In this document: positions 34,595 through 42,556 of the stretch, piece after piece | How positions within the stretch are numbered: position 1 is the stretch's first letter | Layout of the letters: each line of letters starts with the position of its first letter | Assembly (NCBI GenBank): GCA_017561265.1 | Contig: JAFZDJ010000009.1 | Coordinates: 1-64,000, forward strand | From: Bacteroidales bacterium | GTDB taxonomy: Bacteria > Bacteroidota > Bacteroidia > Bacteroidales > UBA932 | Length of the DNA: 64,000 bases | Reading direction: 5' to 3' | Program-made: the position numbers and the translations under genes | Notes under the pieces: generated by a model | Database searches by the model: none | What the model saw: the letters and a program-made list of their open reading frames with translations, nothing else | Told to the model about the DNA's origin: nothing

Positions 34595-34625
34595 TTTGCA
34601 TTTTAACAAAACATTCATACCTTTG
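34595..34625 (+). promoter_or_regulatory. Promoter of the tRNA pair
   Basis: TTTG (34595-34598) and TACCTTTG (34618-34625), 19-bp spacer, a full consensus match 30 bp before tRNA-Gln. Confidence 0.75.
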
Positions 34626-34654
34626 CAATCCCAAATCAAAAAGGGAAGCCAAAT

Positions 34655-34725
34655 TGAGATATGGTGTAATGGTAGCACTACAGATTCTGGCTCTGTCAGT
34701 GAGGGTTCGAGTCCTTCTATCTCAA
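34655..34725 (+). tRNA. tRNA-Gln (anticodon CTG)
   Basis: 71 nt. Acceptor TGAGATA pairs with TATCTCA, the D-arm contains GGTGTAATGGTAGCAC, the anticodon stem ACAGA/TCTGT encloses loop TTCTGGC (anticodon CTG), and the T-arm holds GGTTCGAGTCC. The 3' CCA is not encoded. Confidence 0.95.
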
Positions 34726-34747
34726 CTAACATTTTGACAACAGTCAT

Positions 34748-34821
34748 GGCGGGATAGCTCAGCTGGTTAGAGCGCATGATTCATAATCATGAGGTCCCCA
34801 GTTCAATCCTGGGTCCCGCTA
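34748..34821 (+). tRNA. tRNA with CAT anticodon (elongator Met, or Ile2)
   Basis: 74 nt. Acceptor GGCGGGA/TCCCGCT with a G-U first pair, D-arm TAGCTCAGCTGGTTAGAGC, anticodon stem CATGA/TCATG with loop TTCATAA (CAT), and T-arm CCCAGTTCAATCCTGGG. No formylation-type initiator mismatch and GGG/CCC anticodon stem are seen, so it is not the initiator. Elongator Met and lysidine-modified Ile2 cannot be told apart safely by eye. CCA is not encoded. Confidence 0.92.
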
Positions 34822-34822
34822 C
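34808..34822 (+). repeat. tRNA 3'-end segment repeated downstream (candidate attachment site, left copy)
   Basis: CCTGGGTCCCGCTAC at the tRNA 3' end recurs as CCTGCGTCCCGCTAC at 35080-35094 (14 of 15 bases). This is the geometry of an integration scar at a tRNA. Confidence 0.5.
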
Positions 34823-34829
34823 AAGAAAG

Positions 34830-34853
34830 CACAGCAGACCGCTGTGTTTTTTT
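34830..34853 (+). terminator. Rho-independent terminator of the tRNA transcript
   Basis: CACAGC (34830-34835), 5-nt loop, GCTGTG (34841-34846), then seven T. Confidence 0.85.
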
Positions 34854-35103
34854 CGTTTATAGGCATCAGGCCGCCCCGAAGGGGCTGGACATTGGCATTT
34901 ATGGCGCTGAAAGCTTGATTTCAAAGCGACAGAAATGACGATGGACAGTCAGGGAGCGCAGCGACCGGGCCTGATGACATTCACACAAAAATCTCACAGG
35001 GATTCCCCAAACGGCTTTCTTGGGTACCATGCGAACGGACAGAGAGGATTAGAAGGAGCCCACCGGGCGACTGAAACATCCTGCGTCCCGCTACTTGAAA
35101 ATC
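34854..35103. other. Gene-free stretch with GC-rich inverted repeat
   Basis: CATCAGGCC (34864-34872) is matched by GGCCTGATG (34968-34976). The interior holds GCCCCGAAGGGGC and GGAGCGCAGCGA; the 11-mer GAGCGCAGCGA also occurs in the GC-rich element near the RAYT gene (about 15167). I see no credible gene. The segment from 35080 begins with the repeated tRNA 3' end. Confidence 0.5.
35080..35094 (+). repeat. tRNA 3'-end segment, right copy
   Basis: CCTGCGTCCCGCTAC, one base different from the tRNA 3' end at 34808-34822. No tRNA fold is possible upstream of it, so it is a fragment. Confidence 0.55.
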
Positions 35104-35136
35104 AAGCACTTACGAAAGTTTCGTAAGTGCTTTTTT
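35104..35136. terminator. Strong hairpin with T tail at the island edge
   Basis: AAGCACTTACGAAA (35104-35117) and TTTCGTAAGTGCTT (35119-35132) pair perfectly and are followed by T. No plus-strand gene ends here, which suggests a leftover terminator or a boundary element. Confidence 0.7.
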
Positions 35137-35139
35137 GAT

Positions 35140-35339
35140 GTCCGTGAACAACGCGTGAACACCAAATCTTTTTATTTCATTTAATTTTCATTATTTCCAC
35201 AAGTGGCTTGTAGGGCGTTCTGAGTGGGGTTTCCAAGTTCCCCTTAAGTTCCCCGGTCATTTTCACGTCTGAAATCAAGTTGCTGACTCTCCTCTATTTT
35301 CATGCGATTTTGGGGTCCGTGAACACGGGCGTGAACACC
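35140..35339 (+). repeat. Paired CGTGAACA repeats
   Basis: Two related 24-25 bp blocks, 35140-35163 and 35315-35339, each contain two direct CGTGAACA copies 11-13 bp apart (GTCCGTGAACA...CGTGAACACC). Four copies within 200 bp is non-random and could be recombinase or replication-protein binding sites. The rest of 35164-35472 holds no credible gene. Confidence 0.55.
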
Positions 35340-35406
35340 GAAGAGGTAATTTAGAAGACCCAAAAGAGCAAGATTTATACATCATGCTGATCTTCTTTCA
35401 AAACAA

Positions 35407-35453
35407 AATGTTGCCAAAAATGGTTACAAGCATACAACCTTTTCAGCAACATT
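35407..35453 (-). terminator. Terminator of the leftward island operon
   Basis: AATGTTGC (35407-35414) pairs with GCAACATT (35446-35453), with an inner GGTT/AACC extension, just downstream of the Fic stop codon. The minus strand continues TTGTTTTG. Confidence 0.6.
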
Positions 35454-35472
35454 CAAAACATCATTGAAGAGC

Positions 35473-36348
35473 CTAATCCTCCTGCTCATAATAATATGAG
35501 TAGTCGATACCCTTCATAAATGTCTCACGATCATTGATCTTATCTGTAAGGGCAGATGACAGAAGTCTGTGAATCGGAGCGGTATTGACAACGCTCTCCT
35601 GCATCGCCTGGAGATATTCCTTCTTATTGATCCGGCTCCAGTCAACGCATTTCTTTAGCCGTTTCTTCAGAATAAGATCAAGCCAGATACGAGTTGAACG
35701 TCCATTCCCTTCCATAAACGGATGAGCGACGTTCATTTCAACATACTTTGCCACAATCTGGTCGAAAGTATCCTCCGGCATTGACTCAATCTTCTGAAGT
35801 TCACGACCGAGATATTCAGCAAGGCAGAATGTAAAATCGCCCTTACTGATAGTCTTCGTGCGGATCTGACCGGCAAAATCGTATAGGCCGCCGAAGATAT
35901 AGCCGTGAATCTGCTTAAGTCCTTTCACCGTACCGACTTCAATATTGTCTATAAGACTGCTTTCAAACAGGGCATATGCTTTCGACTTACTCCTTCCATC
36001 TATCGTCTCATCGCTATAGGTAAACCATTCCACGAAGCGAGAAGCCCGTGCATTAGGAAAACTCTTCGCCAACGATATGACACCATTATAGTCCAGTACA
36101 TCGGTAAGGTAACGTTTCCCATCAGCAGCTGTCATTTTGAGTTGGTTAGTGGTACTAACCAACTGACTTCCTTCTTTCTTTAATTTGGTCTTGAGATACT
36201 TCCAGTAGTTCCTGTTCTTCGTATAGTCATCCTGAGCATTGAGAACTCCCACAACATCAAGCACAGAGAACCACCATTTGGAATTTGCCTCATCCCAAAC
36301 GGCCCTGACCTCCCGATCATTGAAGAATCTGATGGATATCTTTGACAT
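35473..36348 (-). CDS. Bro-N-like/Fic fusion protein, probable AMP-transferase
   Basis: A 291-aa protein from the ATG at 36348 ([20 protein letters not shown]); an ATG at 36372 is possible but adds a hydrophobic octapeptide. Residues 1-110 look like a Bro-N/phage-antirepressor-type DNA-binding domain ([29 protein letters not shown]...). Residues 145-270 are a Fic domain with the complete active motif [12 protein letters not shown] (209-220), catalytic H209. Fic enzymes attach AMP or another nucleotide group to protein hydroxyls and can act as toxins. No inhibitory (S/T)xxxE(G/N) helix or separate antitoxin gene is obvious next to it. Last gene of the island run. Confidence 0.85.
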   Translation of the reverse strand: MSKISIRFFNDREVRAVWDEANSKWWFSVLDVVGVLNAQDDYTKNRNYWKYLKTKLKKEGSQLVSTTNQLKMTAADGKRYLTDVLDYNGVISLAKSFPNARASRFVEWFTYSDETIDGRSKSKAYALFESSLIDNIEVGTVKGLKQIHGYIFGGLYDFAGQIRTKTISKGDFTFCLAEYLGRELQKIESMPEDTFDQIVAKYVEMNVAHPFMEGNGRSTRIWLDLILKKRLKKCVDWSRINKKEYLQAMQESVVNTAPIHRLLSSALTDKINDRETFMKGIDYSYYYEQED

Positions 36349-36378
36349 AACACACCTATATCGTATTAGCAAAACACG

Positions 36379-37131
36379 TTAACTTATTGTAGGTTTAGCC
36401 CACAACCAAGATCCTGTAATTTGTTGTGTCGAATCTATAAACTCATAATCAATCACAGACTTCACAAATTCCACGTTTTTATTTAAAGTCTCTATTTCAA
36501 GATCCGACAATCTAAAGACAAAACTATGTTCAATTGTTTCATTCGTATCTGCGACATGAATTTTTGCAATCGCAGAATACTCTCCTGATTTCCACAAGAA
36601 AGAGTTCTTATACAAACGAATCAGCTCATTATATTCAGTAGATCGCTTTATTGCATCAACATTGGCTTCTCCATGTATTTTTTGATTCTCAACAAATGTG
36701 GTCAACTTGTACGCCAACTGCTTTCTTTTCTCCAGAAAAGGAACTGATTGAAAACCAATAAATTTCTCTATTAAAACATCTCTAAAAGCATTGATAGCGA
36801 TGGCATTCTGCTGCTTCGCCATAGTAGAACTACCTGCCGGCCCTTGAAGCTCGTAGAAAGTTTCGCTATACCACACCCATTTAAGTGTATGATGTGCTCC
36901 ATCCTTATCCGTAAGAACCATCTCAATATCATCAATCAGAGCATGTTTATCTCTCGCAAGAAAAGAGAATCTAAGATTGAACGCATTTCCATTCTTTATA
37001 TACCCAACTTCTGCTTCGCCATCATGATAGATAGAAATCTTTGGTTTCTTCAACCAATTATAAATCCATGAGAAAATTTGCGGAAGCCATGCAAGGGCGC
37101 CCAAAATTGCGACAACATCTATAAGTTTCAT
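36379..37131 (-). CDS. Membrane-anchored protein of unknown function (250 aa)
   Basis: A 250-aa protein with one N-terminal hydrophobic helix (VVAILGALAWLPQIFSWIYNWL, residues 5-26) and a soluble part rich in beta strands and charged helices. I do not recognise the family. The start is 4 bp after the GIY-YIG gene stop, so it is translated from the same message. Similar TM-plus-soluble proteins in restriction islands can be accessory sensors, but nothing in the sequence proves this. Confidence 0.7.
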   Translation of the reverse strand: MKLIDVVAILGALAWLPQIFSWIYNWLKKPKISIYHDGEAEVGYIKNGNAFNLRFSFLARDKHALIDDIEMVLTDKDGAHHTLKWVWYSETFYELQGPAGSSTMAKQQNAIAINAFRDVLIEKFIGFQSVPFLEKRKQLAYKLTTFVENQKIHGEANVDAIKRSTEYNELIRLYKNSFLWKSGEYSAIAKIHVADTNETIEHSFVFRLSDLEIETLNKNVEFVKSVIDYEFIDSTQQITGSWLWAKPTIS

Positions 37132-37135
37132 GATT

Positions 37136-37963
37136 TTATTCTAATTGCTTTCTATAAACCGAATCCAAAGTATTTCCATCTACATCCTTCCAGACAATCC
37201 ATCCATTGTTACTGCTACCAATACAGAAGTCTGCTGCTGTGCTTGGACTTGAGAATGTTTTATCTGACGTCATTACTAATTTTCCACCTTCCATAGTGGT
37301 ATATTCACTTATCAGGCGGTCACGCTTCTCACCCCATTTGAGCGACGGTGCAGAAATTTTAGCAATCAAGCTACCTTTCAAGACAGTAAATCCATTTGAA
37401 CTGTAAAAGCCCCTTGCCTCACATCCACGTCCTTTAGTGTAAAACAGATGTTCTGCCTTAGGTTGTGACACCTCAAATATCGTGCAACCGCTGAACGCCG
37501 CCAGGAACTTCACATATTCAAAGAACTCATCCATAGAATCCTGCTGATATTCCGGCAAATTGGGAGCCTTTGGAGTCTGCTTATTATCACTCAAAATAAA
37601 CGCATTGGCCCTCTTCGCCTCCACAATAGCCTTATGCTCAAGATACTGCACATCAGCTTTCGTCATATCAGCATCTTTGGACACAAATATCAACGCCTTC
37701 TGCCAGAATGCCTTCTTGCTGTCATGATCCTTCACACGCTCACGGAAATTTTCAGTCTCTCCTATATATGCCTGCGGTTTTGTAGCTTCATCCTCACCCA
37801 GCAAAATGTAAAATGCTGGCTTCTGCAGTTTCTCTTGAGTATTCAGATACGACAGATTCGACCTCGGCACAATGAACATCTGGCAAGTCGTATTGCGAAT
37901 GAACGCATATTGTGTTCCCTTCGGATCTCCGTCGATCAGGTATGTAGTTACTGTTTTGCCCAT
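37136..37963 (-). CDS. GIY-YIG nuclease domain protein with DUF4357-like C-terminus
   Basis: A 275-aa protein. The region AFYILLGEDEATKPQAYIGETENFRERVKDH (about residues 50-80) is a GIY-YIG fold: YILLG for the GIY strand, AYIGE for YIG, and R74/H80-type follow-up residues. The Glu expected later is plausible in the LEHKAIVEAKRANA helix. The C-terminal half (GRGCEARGFYSSNGFTVLKGSLI, then WIVWKDVDGNTLDSVYRKQLE) matches DUF4357, common on GIY-YIG proteins next to restriction genes. It starts 3 bp after the 156-aa gene. Probably a DNA nuclease accessory to the type I system; not a homing enzyme, as no intron is visible. Confidence 0.82.
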   Translation of the reverse strand: MGKTVTTYLIDGDPKGTQYAFIRNTTCQMFIVPRSNLSYLNTQEKLQKPAFYILLGEDEATKPQAYIGETENFRERVKDHDSKKAFWQKALIFVSKDADMTKADVQYLEHKAIVEAKRANAFILSDNKQTPKAPNLPEYQQDSMDEFFEYVKFLAAFSGCTIFEVSQPKAEHLFYTKGRGCEARGFYSSNGFTVLKGSLIAKISAPSLKWGEKRDRLISEYTTMEGGKLVMTSDKTFSSPSTAADFCIGSSNNGWIVWKDVDGNTLDSVYRKQLE

Positions 37964-37966
37964 AAA

Positions 37967-38437
37967 TTACTTGTTTTGAATGATATGTTTAAAAGCTTCG
38001 GCAATTTGATTCACTTCTATAGTCCCAGAATGTATATCTTGTGCGAGAAAGAACAAATCCTCACTAATGGGCTGAAGTCTGATACCATCCCATTTAACAG
38101 GAACATTTAATTCAGAATCAGCAAAAGTAGCAATCTCCTTTGTGACAGTTATATCATGAAAACTGAACTGTATGCCATAGCACCTAATATATATACATTG
38201 ATCAGGAGCATCATAATATAACTCATCAACATATCTATTCTCAGAATGAGATACAAGAAAATTAACTAATCTTGAAACACAAGGTTTAATATATCCGTAA
38301 CTTAATTCTTTCTTGTATTCCTTATCTTTAATGGCAGCATTAAGCAAATTCAAAGAACATAATTTTATAAATACATCTTTCTTGTTTTGAACTTCTCGCT
38401 GAATATATTGCTTGGCTTCGTCAATCAATTCTCTCAT
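37967..38437 (-). CDS. Hypothetical protein (156 aa) in the restriction operon
   Basis: A 156-aa soluble protein, starting 4 bp after hsdM stops and ending 3 bp before the GIY-YIG gene. It opens with a charged helix (MRELIDEAKQYIQREVQNKKDVFIKLC), has a central strand region (QCIYIRCYGIQFSFHDITV) and ends in a short helix. No motif is recognised. Its fixed place between hsdM and the nuclease suggests it belongs to the same functional unit. Confidence 0.7.
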   Translation of the reverse strand: MRELIDEAKQYIQREVQNKKDVFIKLCSLNLLNAAIKDKEYKKELSYGYIKPCVSRLVNFLVSHSENRYVDELYYDAPDQCIYIRCYGIQFSFHDITVTKEIATFADSELNVPVKWDGIRLQPISEDLFFLAQDIHSGTIEVNQIAEAFKHIIQNK

Positions 38438-38441
38438 AAAC

Positions 38442-40073
38442 TTATAGAATTTCTTTCAACCCCAACTCTTTTAGGTATTTGTTATGTTCGTTCCGTGCCT
38501 CGGTAATATCCCTCTCAATTTTTTCAAGCCTCTTATGTACTTCTGCCAAATCAATCTTTTCTTCATCTTTTGACAGACTTACATATCGAGTGATATTGAG
38601 GTTATATCCATTATCCTTGATTTCACTCAAAGATACCTCTCGCGAATATCTGCTTATAGTTTGACGACTTTTATAGACTTTAACTATATCGTCAACATCT
38701 TCCGGACGCAAATTGTTTTGTCGTTTACCTTTCTCATAGTGCTCTTCAGAACTTGCATTGATGAACAGAATCTTATCATTCTTACGACATTTCTTCAATA
38801 CAATAATGCAGACCGGGATACCGGTTGAATAAAACAGGTTTGCTGGAAGGCCGATAATAGCATCTATATAGTCTTTCTTGATAAGCTCCTTTCTTATAAC
38901 TTCCTCCTTACCTCCACGGAACAACACTCCATGAGGCAGAATGATAGCCATTGTACCATTCTCATTAAGGTAGTTTAGTCCATGAAGAAGGAAAGCGAAA
39001 TCAGCTGCAGACTTCGGTGCTAGCCCAAAACCGTTAAAACGGAAATCTTTAGCAGTTTCTTCTTTGGGATCCCAACGCAAACTGAATGGTGGGTTTGCAA
39101 CTATAGCATCAAAAGTAATCTTTTTAGCCGGATTCTCTTCGTTCAGAATATCCCAATCATTCACAAGGGTGTCACCATGATGTATCTCGAACTCTGTATC
39201 TTTCACCCCATGAAGGAGCATATTCATTCGAGCTAAGTTATATGTAGTAATATTCTTCTCCTGACCATATATCTTGCCTATCTCCTTACCCTTCATTTCA
39301 TTCCGGACATTCAAAAGCAAAGAGCCAGAACCACATGCAAAATCCAAAACTTTATCAATTCTACTCTTCTGTCCGTGTGTAGGGTCCTGACAATCAAGGG
39401 TAACAATCTTCGACAGAATCGATGATACCATCTGAGGAGTATAGAACTCACCAGCCTTTTGACCGGATCCGGCAGCAAATTGACCTATCAGGTATTCATA
39501 CGCATCGCCGAGATCATCACTTTCCGATGATAGTTCTGCCAGCTTTTCTGAAATTGTTTTGACAACTTTTATCAACAGCGCATTTCTCTCATTATAACTT
39601 CTACCTAATTTTTCCGAATGTAAATTAATTTCAGAAAACAGTCCCTTAAATGAACTCTCAAAAGACTTATTTTCGATATATTTAAATCCCTTATCAAGAG
39701 TATCTAACAAATCACAACTCTGAATACGAGAAAGTTCTACAATATTATCCCACAAATACTTAGGGTCTATAACATAATGTATTTTCCGGCGCATTTGTTG
39801 CTCAAGCAGAAAAGTATCATTCGGATTCTCATCATACCATAATTGGATAGGTGTACTGATCTTTAGATTTTCCAGTTCTTCTTTACTTACACGCGGATAA
39901 TCTGACCCTAGCTCTTTCTTAAGTGACCCGATATAATTGTCAGACAGATACTTCCAAAATAGAAAAGACAGCATATAATCTCTAAAATCATCTGCCATCA
40001 TAGCGCCTCTTAGTTCATTAGCGACTCCCCAAAGAGCTTTTCCTAATCTATGCTGATTGTTAATTGTAGCCAT
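38442..40073 (-). CDS. hsdM: Type I restriction-modification system methyltransferase subunit HsdM
   Basis: A 543-aa N6-adenine DNA methyltransferase. The N-terminal HsdM helical domain (GKALWGVANELRGAMMADDFRDYMLSFLFWKYLSD) is followed by AGEFYTPQMVSSIL, the AdoMet motif LDFACGSGSLLLNV (243-256) and the catalytic NPPF (327-330). It pairs with HsdS to protect host DNA and to complete the restriction complex. The gene order hsdR, hsdS, ATPase, hsdM (transcription direction) differs from the common R-M-S order, with the ATPase gene placed between S and M. Confidence 0.96.
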   Translation of the reverse strand: MATINNQHRLGKALWGVANELRGAMMADDFRDYMLSFLFWKYLSDNYIGSLKKELGSDYPRVSKEELENLKISTPIQLWYDENPNDTFLLEQQMRRKIHYVIDPKYLWDNIVELSRIQSCDLLDTLDKGFKYIENKSFESSFKGLFSEINLHSEKLGRSYNERNALLIKVVKTISEKLAELSSESDDLGDAYEYLIGQFAAGSGQKAGEFYTPQMVSSILSKIVTLDCQDPTHGQKSRIDKVLDFACGSGSLLLNVRNEMKGKEIGKIYGQEKNITTYNLARMNMLLHGVKDTEFEIHHGDTLVNDWDILNEENPAKKITFDAIVANPPFSLRWDPKEETAKDFRFNGFGLAPKSAADFAFLLHGLNYLNENGTMAIILPHGVLFRGGKEEVIRKELIKKDYIDAIIGLPANLFYSTGIPVCIIVLKKCRKNDKILFINASSEEHYEKGKRQNNLRPEDVDDIVKVYKSRQTISRYSREVSLSEIKDNGYNLNITRYVSLSKDEEKIDLAEVHKRLEKIERDITEARNEHNKYLKELGLKEIL

Positions 40074-40082
40074 GCCTTAATG

Positions 40083-41273
40083 TTAATTATTCACAAAAAC
40101 ATCTGGTAATTCAAACTTAAATTTATCCACAAATAGATCAAATAATTGTATAAATAGTTCTGCATTTTCACGCATCATTCCTTTAGGCGCATATATTGAA
40201 TATTTACCATGACTCATAATATTAACCGCTCGAGCATAGAGTTCTTTATCTTTAAACCCTTCAATACAATATGAGAAATCATCTCGTCCAAAAAATATAG
40301 CTGTTTTTTCAAAGATGGCTCTCATCGTATTAAAATGGTGGGCTTTTAATATATCTGATTGCAAGATTTTATCATTTAAGTGCTCTGTTGCCCTATATTT
40401 TTCCACACATGCTTTTATTCGGCATAATTCATCAATATGGTGAAAAAAAGGAGTATCATCATTTGCTTGTAGACGATATGTTTCTGCCGGTGTTTTATAC
40501 AACAAATATGTCTTTGTAGCAATATTCCTTAATTCATTATATGTCACATTATAAAATAGACTATGATGGGTAGACACTACATACTTTCTTCTTTTCTTAC
40601 CATTGTCAGCGATATCTTTTTTAATCAACCCAGCAAGATCTGTTGCAATCGTGATTGCATTATTCTCATCAAGAGATGAAATTGGATCATCAATGTAAAT
40701 ATACTTTACCCATTTATATGCTTCATGCCCTTCTATGACGAGTTCACTGATTGCCATAAACACAGAAAATATAAAGATATTTTCTTCTCCTCTGGAAATC
40801 TTAATATTGTCGACTTTTATTCTTTCTGGCTCAATATTGTACGGATTCCTTGGATTATATTTTGGGTTTACTACAACTTTACTAAAAACAACCTTCCAAT
40901 CATTGTAGTCGATAACAAAATCTAATTCAGTATAACGTTCTAGATGTGAGTGAATTTTTTCCTCAATTGACAATCCCTCAATCCCTTTGAAAAAATCACT
41001 TTTTTCATTAATCTTCAAGTAACGAATCTGGTCATGTTCCAAATCGTTATTCCATGTGAAAAGGTCCTCTGTAAAAGCGTTGTAGTACAATGTATCAGGA
41101 GTTTTTCTCTTTTTACCCTTGTCTTTAAAGGACATTGAGAGTCGCGTCTTTCCTGTTCTATTAAATGCATATAATAAAACAGCGGATACGTCATCAGTAC
41201 TTAGATCATCATGCAGTCTATCTGATACGCCTTTTAAAGTTTTGTAATTATATATTTTAGCTTTATCCTTCAT
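40083..41273 (-). CDS. PrrC-like anticodon nuclease (ABC-type ATPase) in the hsd operon
   Basis: A 396-aa protein. The N-terminal two thirds are an ABC-type NTPase: Walker A AFNRTGKT (36-43), signature ISRGEEN (159-165), Walker B YIYIDD (191-196) with D-loop SSLDE, and an H-loop at H236/H237. The C-terminal third contains R318-x3-E322 in MRAIFEK and H355 in IMSHGKY. The spacing matches the anticodon-nuclease triad of E. coli PrrC (R320, E324, H356), which also is about 396 residues and lies within a type Ic hsd operon. PrrC cuts tRNA-Lys at the anticodon when a phage inhibitor disables the restriction complex. The gene is between hsdS (11 bp) and hsdM (9 bp). The triad and context are seen; the RNase activity and the tRNA target are inferred. 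Confidence 0.75.
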   Translation of the reverse strand: MKDKAKIYNYKTLKGVSDRLHDDLSTDDVSAVLLYAFNRTGKTRLSMSFKDKGKKRKTPDTLYYNAFTEDLFTWNNDLEHDQIRYLKINEKSDFFKGIEGLSIEEKIHSHLERYTELDFVIDYNDWKVVFSKVVVNPKYNPRNPYNIEPERIKVDNIKISRGEENIFIFSVFMAISELVIEGHEAYKWVKYIYIDDPISSLDENNAITIATDLAGLIKKDIADNGKKRRKYVVSTHHSLFYNVTYNELRNIATKTYLLYKTPAETYRLQANDDTPFFHHIDELCRIKACVEKYRATEHLNDKILQSDILKAHHFNTMRAIFEKTAIFFGRDDFSYCIEGFKDKELYARAVNIMSHGKYSIYAPKGMMRENAELFIQLFDLFVDKFKFELPDVFVNN

Positions 41274-41284
41274 TTTTCAATTTA

Positions 41285-42538
41285 CTATAGATGCAAGAAA
41301 AGTCGTTGGGTTAGTCCGCTCTTATGACTTTCTAAAATAGCGACTTCTCTTTCGGTTAACTTGATTAGGTAATCAACACTCATAATGCACGAAGCAATTC
41401 TCTTTTGTTCTTTTAAATTTGGTACTGGTATTTTAATCCTAGAAAAATTTTCATAAAAAAGATAGCTTCTTATACCTCCCTCCACGTTACTTTCAACGGC
41501 CTGATTGAATATATGAGAATTAAAAAAGCATCTTAAAAAGTTATCATCTATTCCTTCAATACTTTTAAAACAAACATATAAAGAACTAATTAAAACATCT
41601 TTCAAATCCCCACTATAGCCAATAGAGCCGACATTAATCCTAGCTGGATTATACGCAAATGTATTTCTTCCTATAATTTTATATAGTGATATATCATATC
41701 CTCTAGCTTTTATATCTATGCCATCAAATTGTTGTTCCTGCGGAATGAATCCATCAATGTTATTGATTGAGTAAATAGATAGGATACGCTTACTTCTATT
41801 CCTTTTATTCACAATCTTCGTAATATCACCCAAAGACTTATATCTCCATTTTGCCTCATGTTGAAATTCAGGAAAGCGTAACTCTGGGGTAGTCTCTCCC
41901 TTGGCTGGGAATAGACGCTGCATCAAGCCTTTTTTGTGCTCTTTTAACTGCGCGACTTTATGCTTAATCGCATTTATACCCTCATCCAAAGATGACAAAC
42001 AGTCAGCAATTTTCTGTTGCTCTTTAATTGAGACCTTACCTTCTGAGTCACAGGGAAAATAGATTGGAAGGTTATTGATTATGTTTGCAGACAAGTTACC
42101 CTGACCGCCTTGTAAATATTTGCCTAATATATACTGTTTGTTATGTTTTAGATAGTGGTAAATGTACCTATTGTTATATTCCTGGCTTTTAGGTATGATA
42201 GCCAAAATAGCCTGATTAATTGCTCCGGAAATCTTTGATATAGCAACTTCGCCACTTGTAGCTCCATACATTGCATATAAAATAGTTCCTTTATCAACCA
42301 TTTTTGCGGAAGAGTTTGACAAGCCGGACTCTGTTATGAATAGTTCTGTTTTATCGTTTGAAATTTCGCCGGAACGAATAAATGGAATATCTCCTCCATA
42401 GTATTCTCTATTCCCAACAGTTGGAGTTCCACCAGAAAATGTATCTGCGATTGTTCCAATGGTTTCAAGAATCCATCCCCCATCATTCTTAAATTCCGGG
42501 AAACGAAGTTCTGGTATATATTTCTTCTCTTGAGCCAT
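41285..42538 (-). CDS. hsdS: Type I restriction specificity subunit HsdS
   Basis: A 417-aa protein with two target-recognition domains separated by conserved coiled-coil spacers. Each half opens with a RFPEF/ELRFPEF segment (residues ~9-14 and ~217-222) and ends with an L-EHKKGLMQRLF / L-SHKSGLTQRLF helix, the internal repeat that defines HsdS. The two recognition domains differ, as expected for a bipartite recognition site. The gene sits 18 bp after hsdR. It sets the DNA sequence methylated and restricted by the complex. Confidence 0.95.
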   Translation of the reverse strand: MAQEKKYIPELRFPEFKNDGGWILETIGTIADTFSGGTPTVGNREYYGGDIPFIRSGEISNDKTELFITESGLSNSSAKMVDKGTILYAMYGATSGEVAISKISGAINQAILAIIPKSQEYNNRYIYHYLKHNKQYILGKYLQGGQGNLSANIINNLPIYFPCDSEGKVSIKEQQKIADCLSSLDEGINAIKHKVAQLKEHKKGLMQRLFPAKGETTPELRFPEFQHEAKWRYKSLGDITKIVNKRNRSKRILSIYSINNIDGFIPQEQQFDGIDIKARGYDISLYKIIGRNTFAYNPARINVGSIGYSGDLKDVLISSLYVCFKSIEGIDDNFLRCFFNSHIFNQAVESNVEGGIRSYLFYENFSRIKIPVPNLKEQKRIASCIMSVDYLIKLTEREVAILESHKSGLTQRLFLHL

Positions 42539-42556
42539 ATCAAATTCTTTTGCACA

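Noticed and set aside
35080..35094. Second tRNA gene
   Set aside because: Only 15 bases match the tRNA 3' end; no D-arm or anticodon stem upstream.
40083..41273. Generic SMC/AAA ATPase label for the 396-aa protein
   Set aside because: The C-terminal R-E-H triad with PrrC spacing and the position inside the hsd operon fit PrrC better; the generic label would hide the nuclease part.
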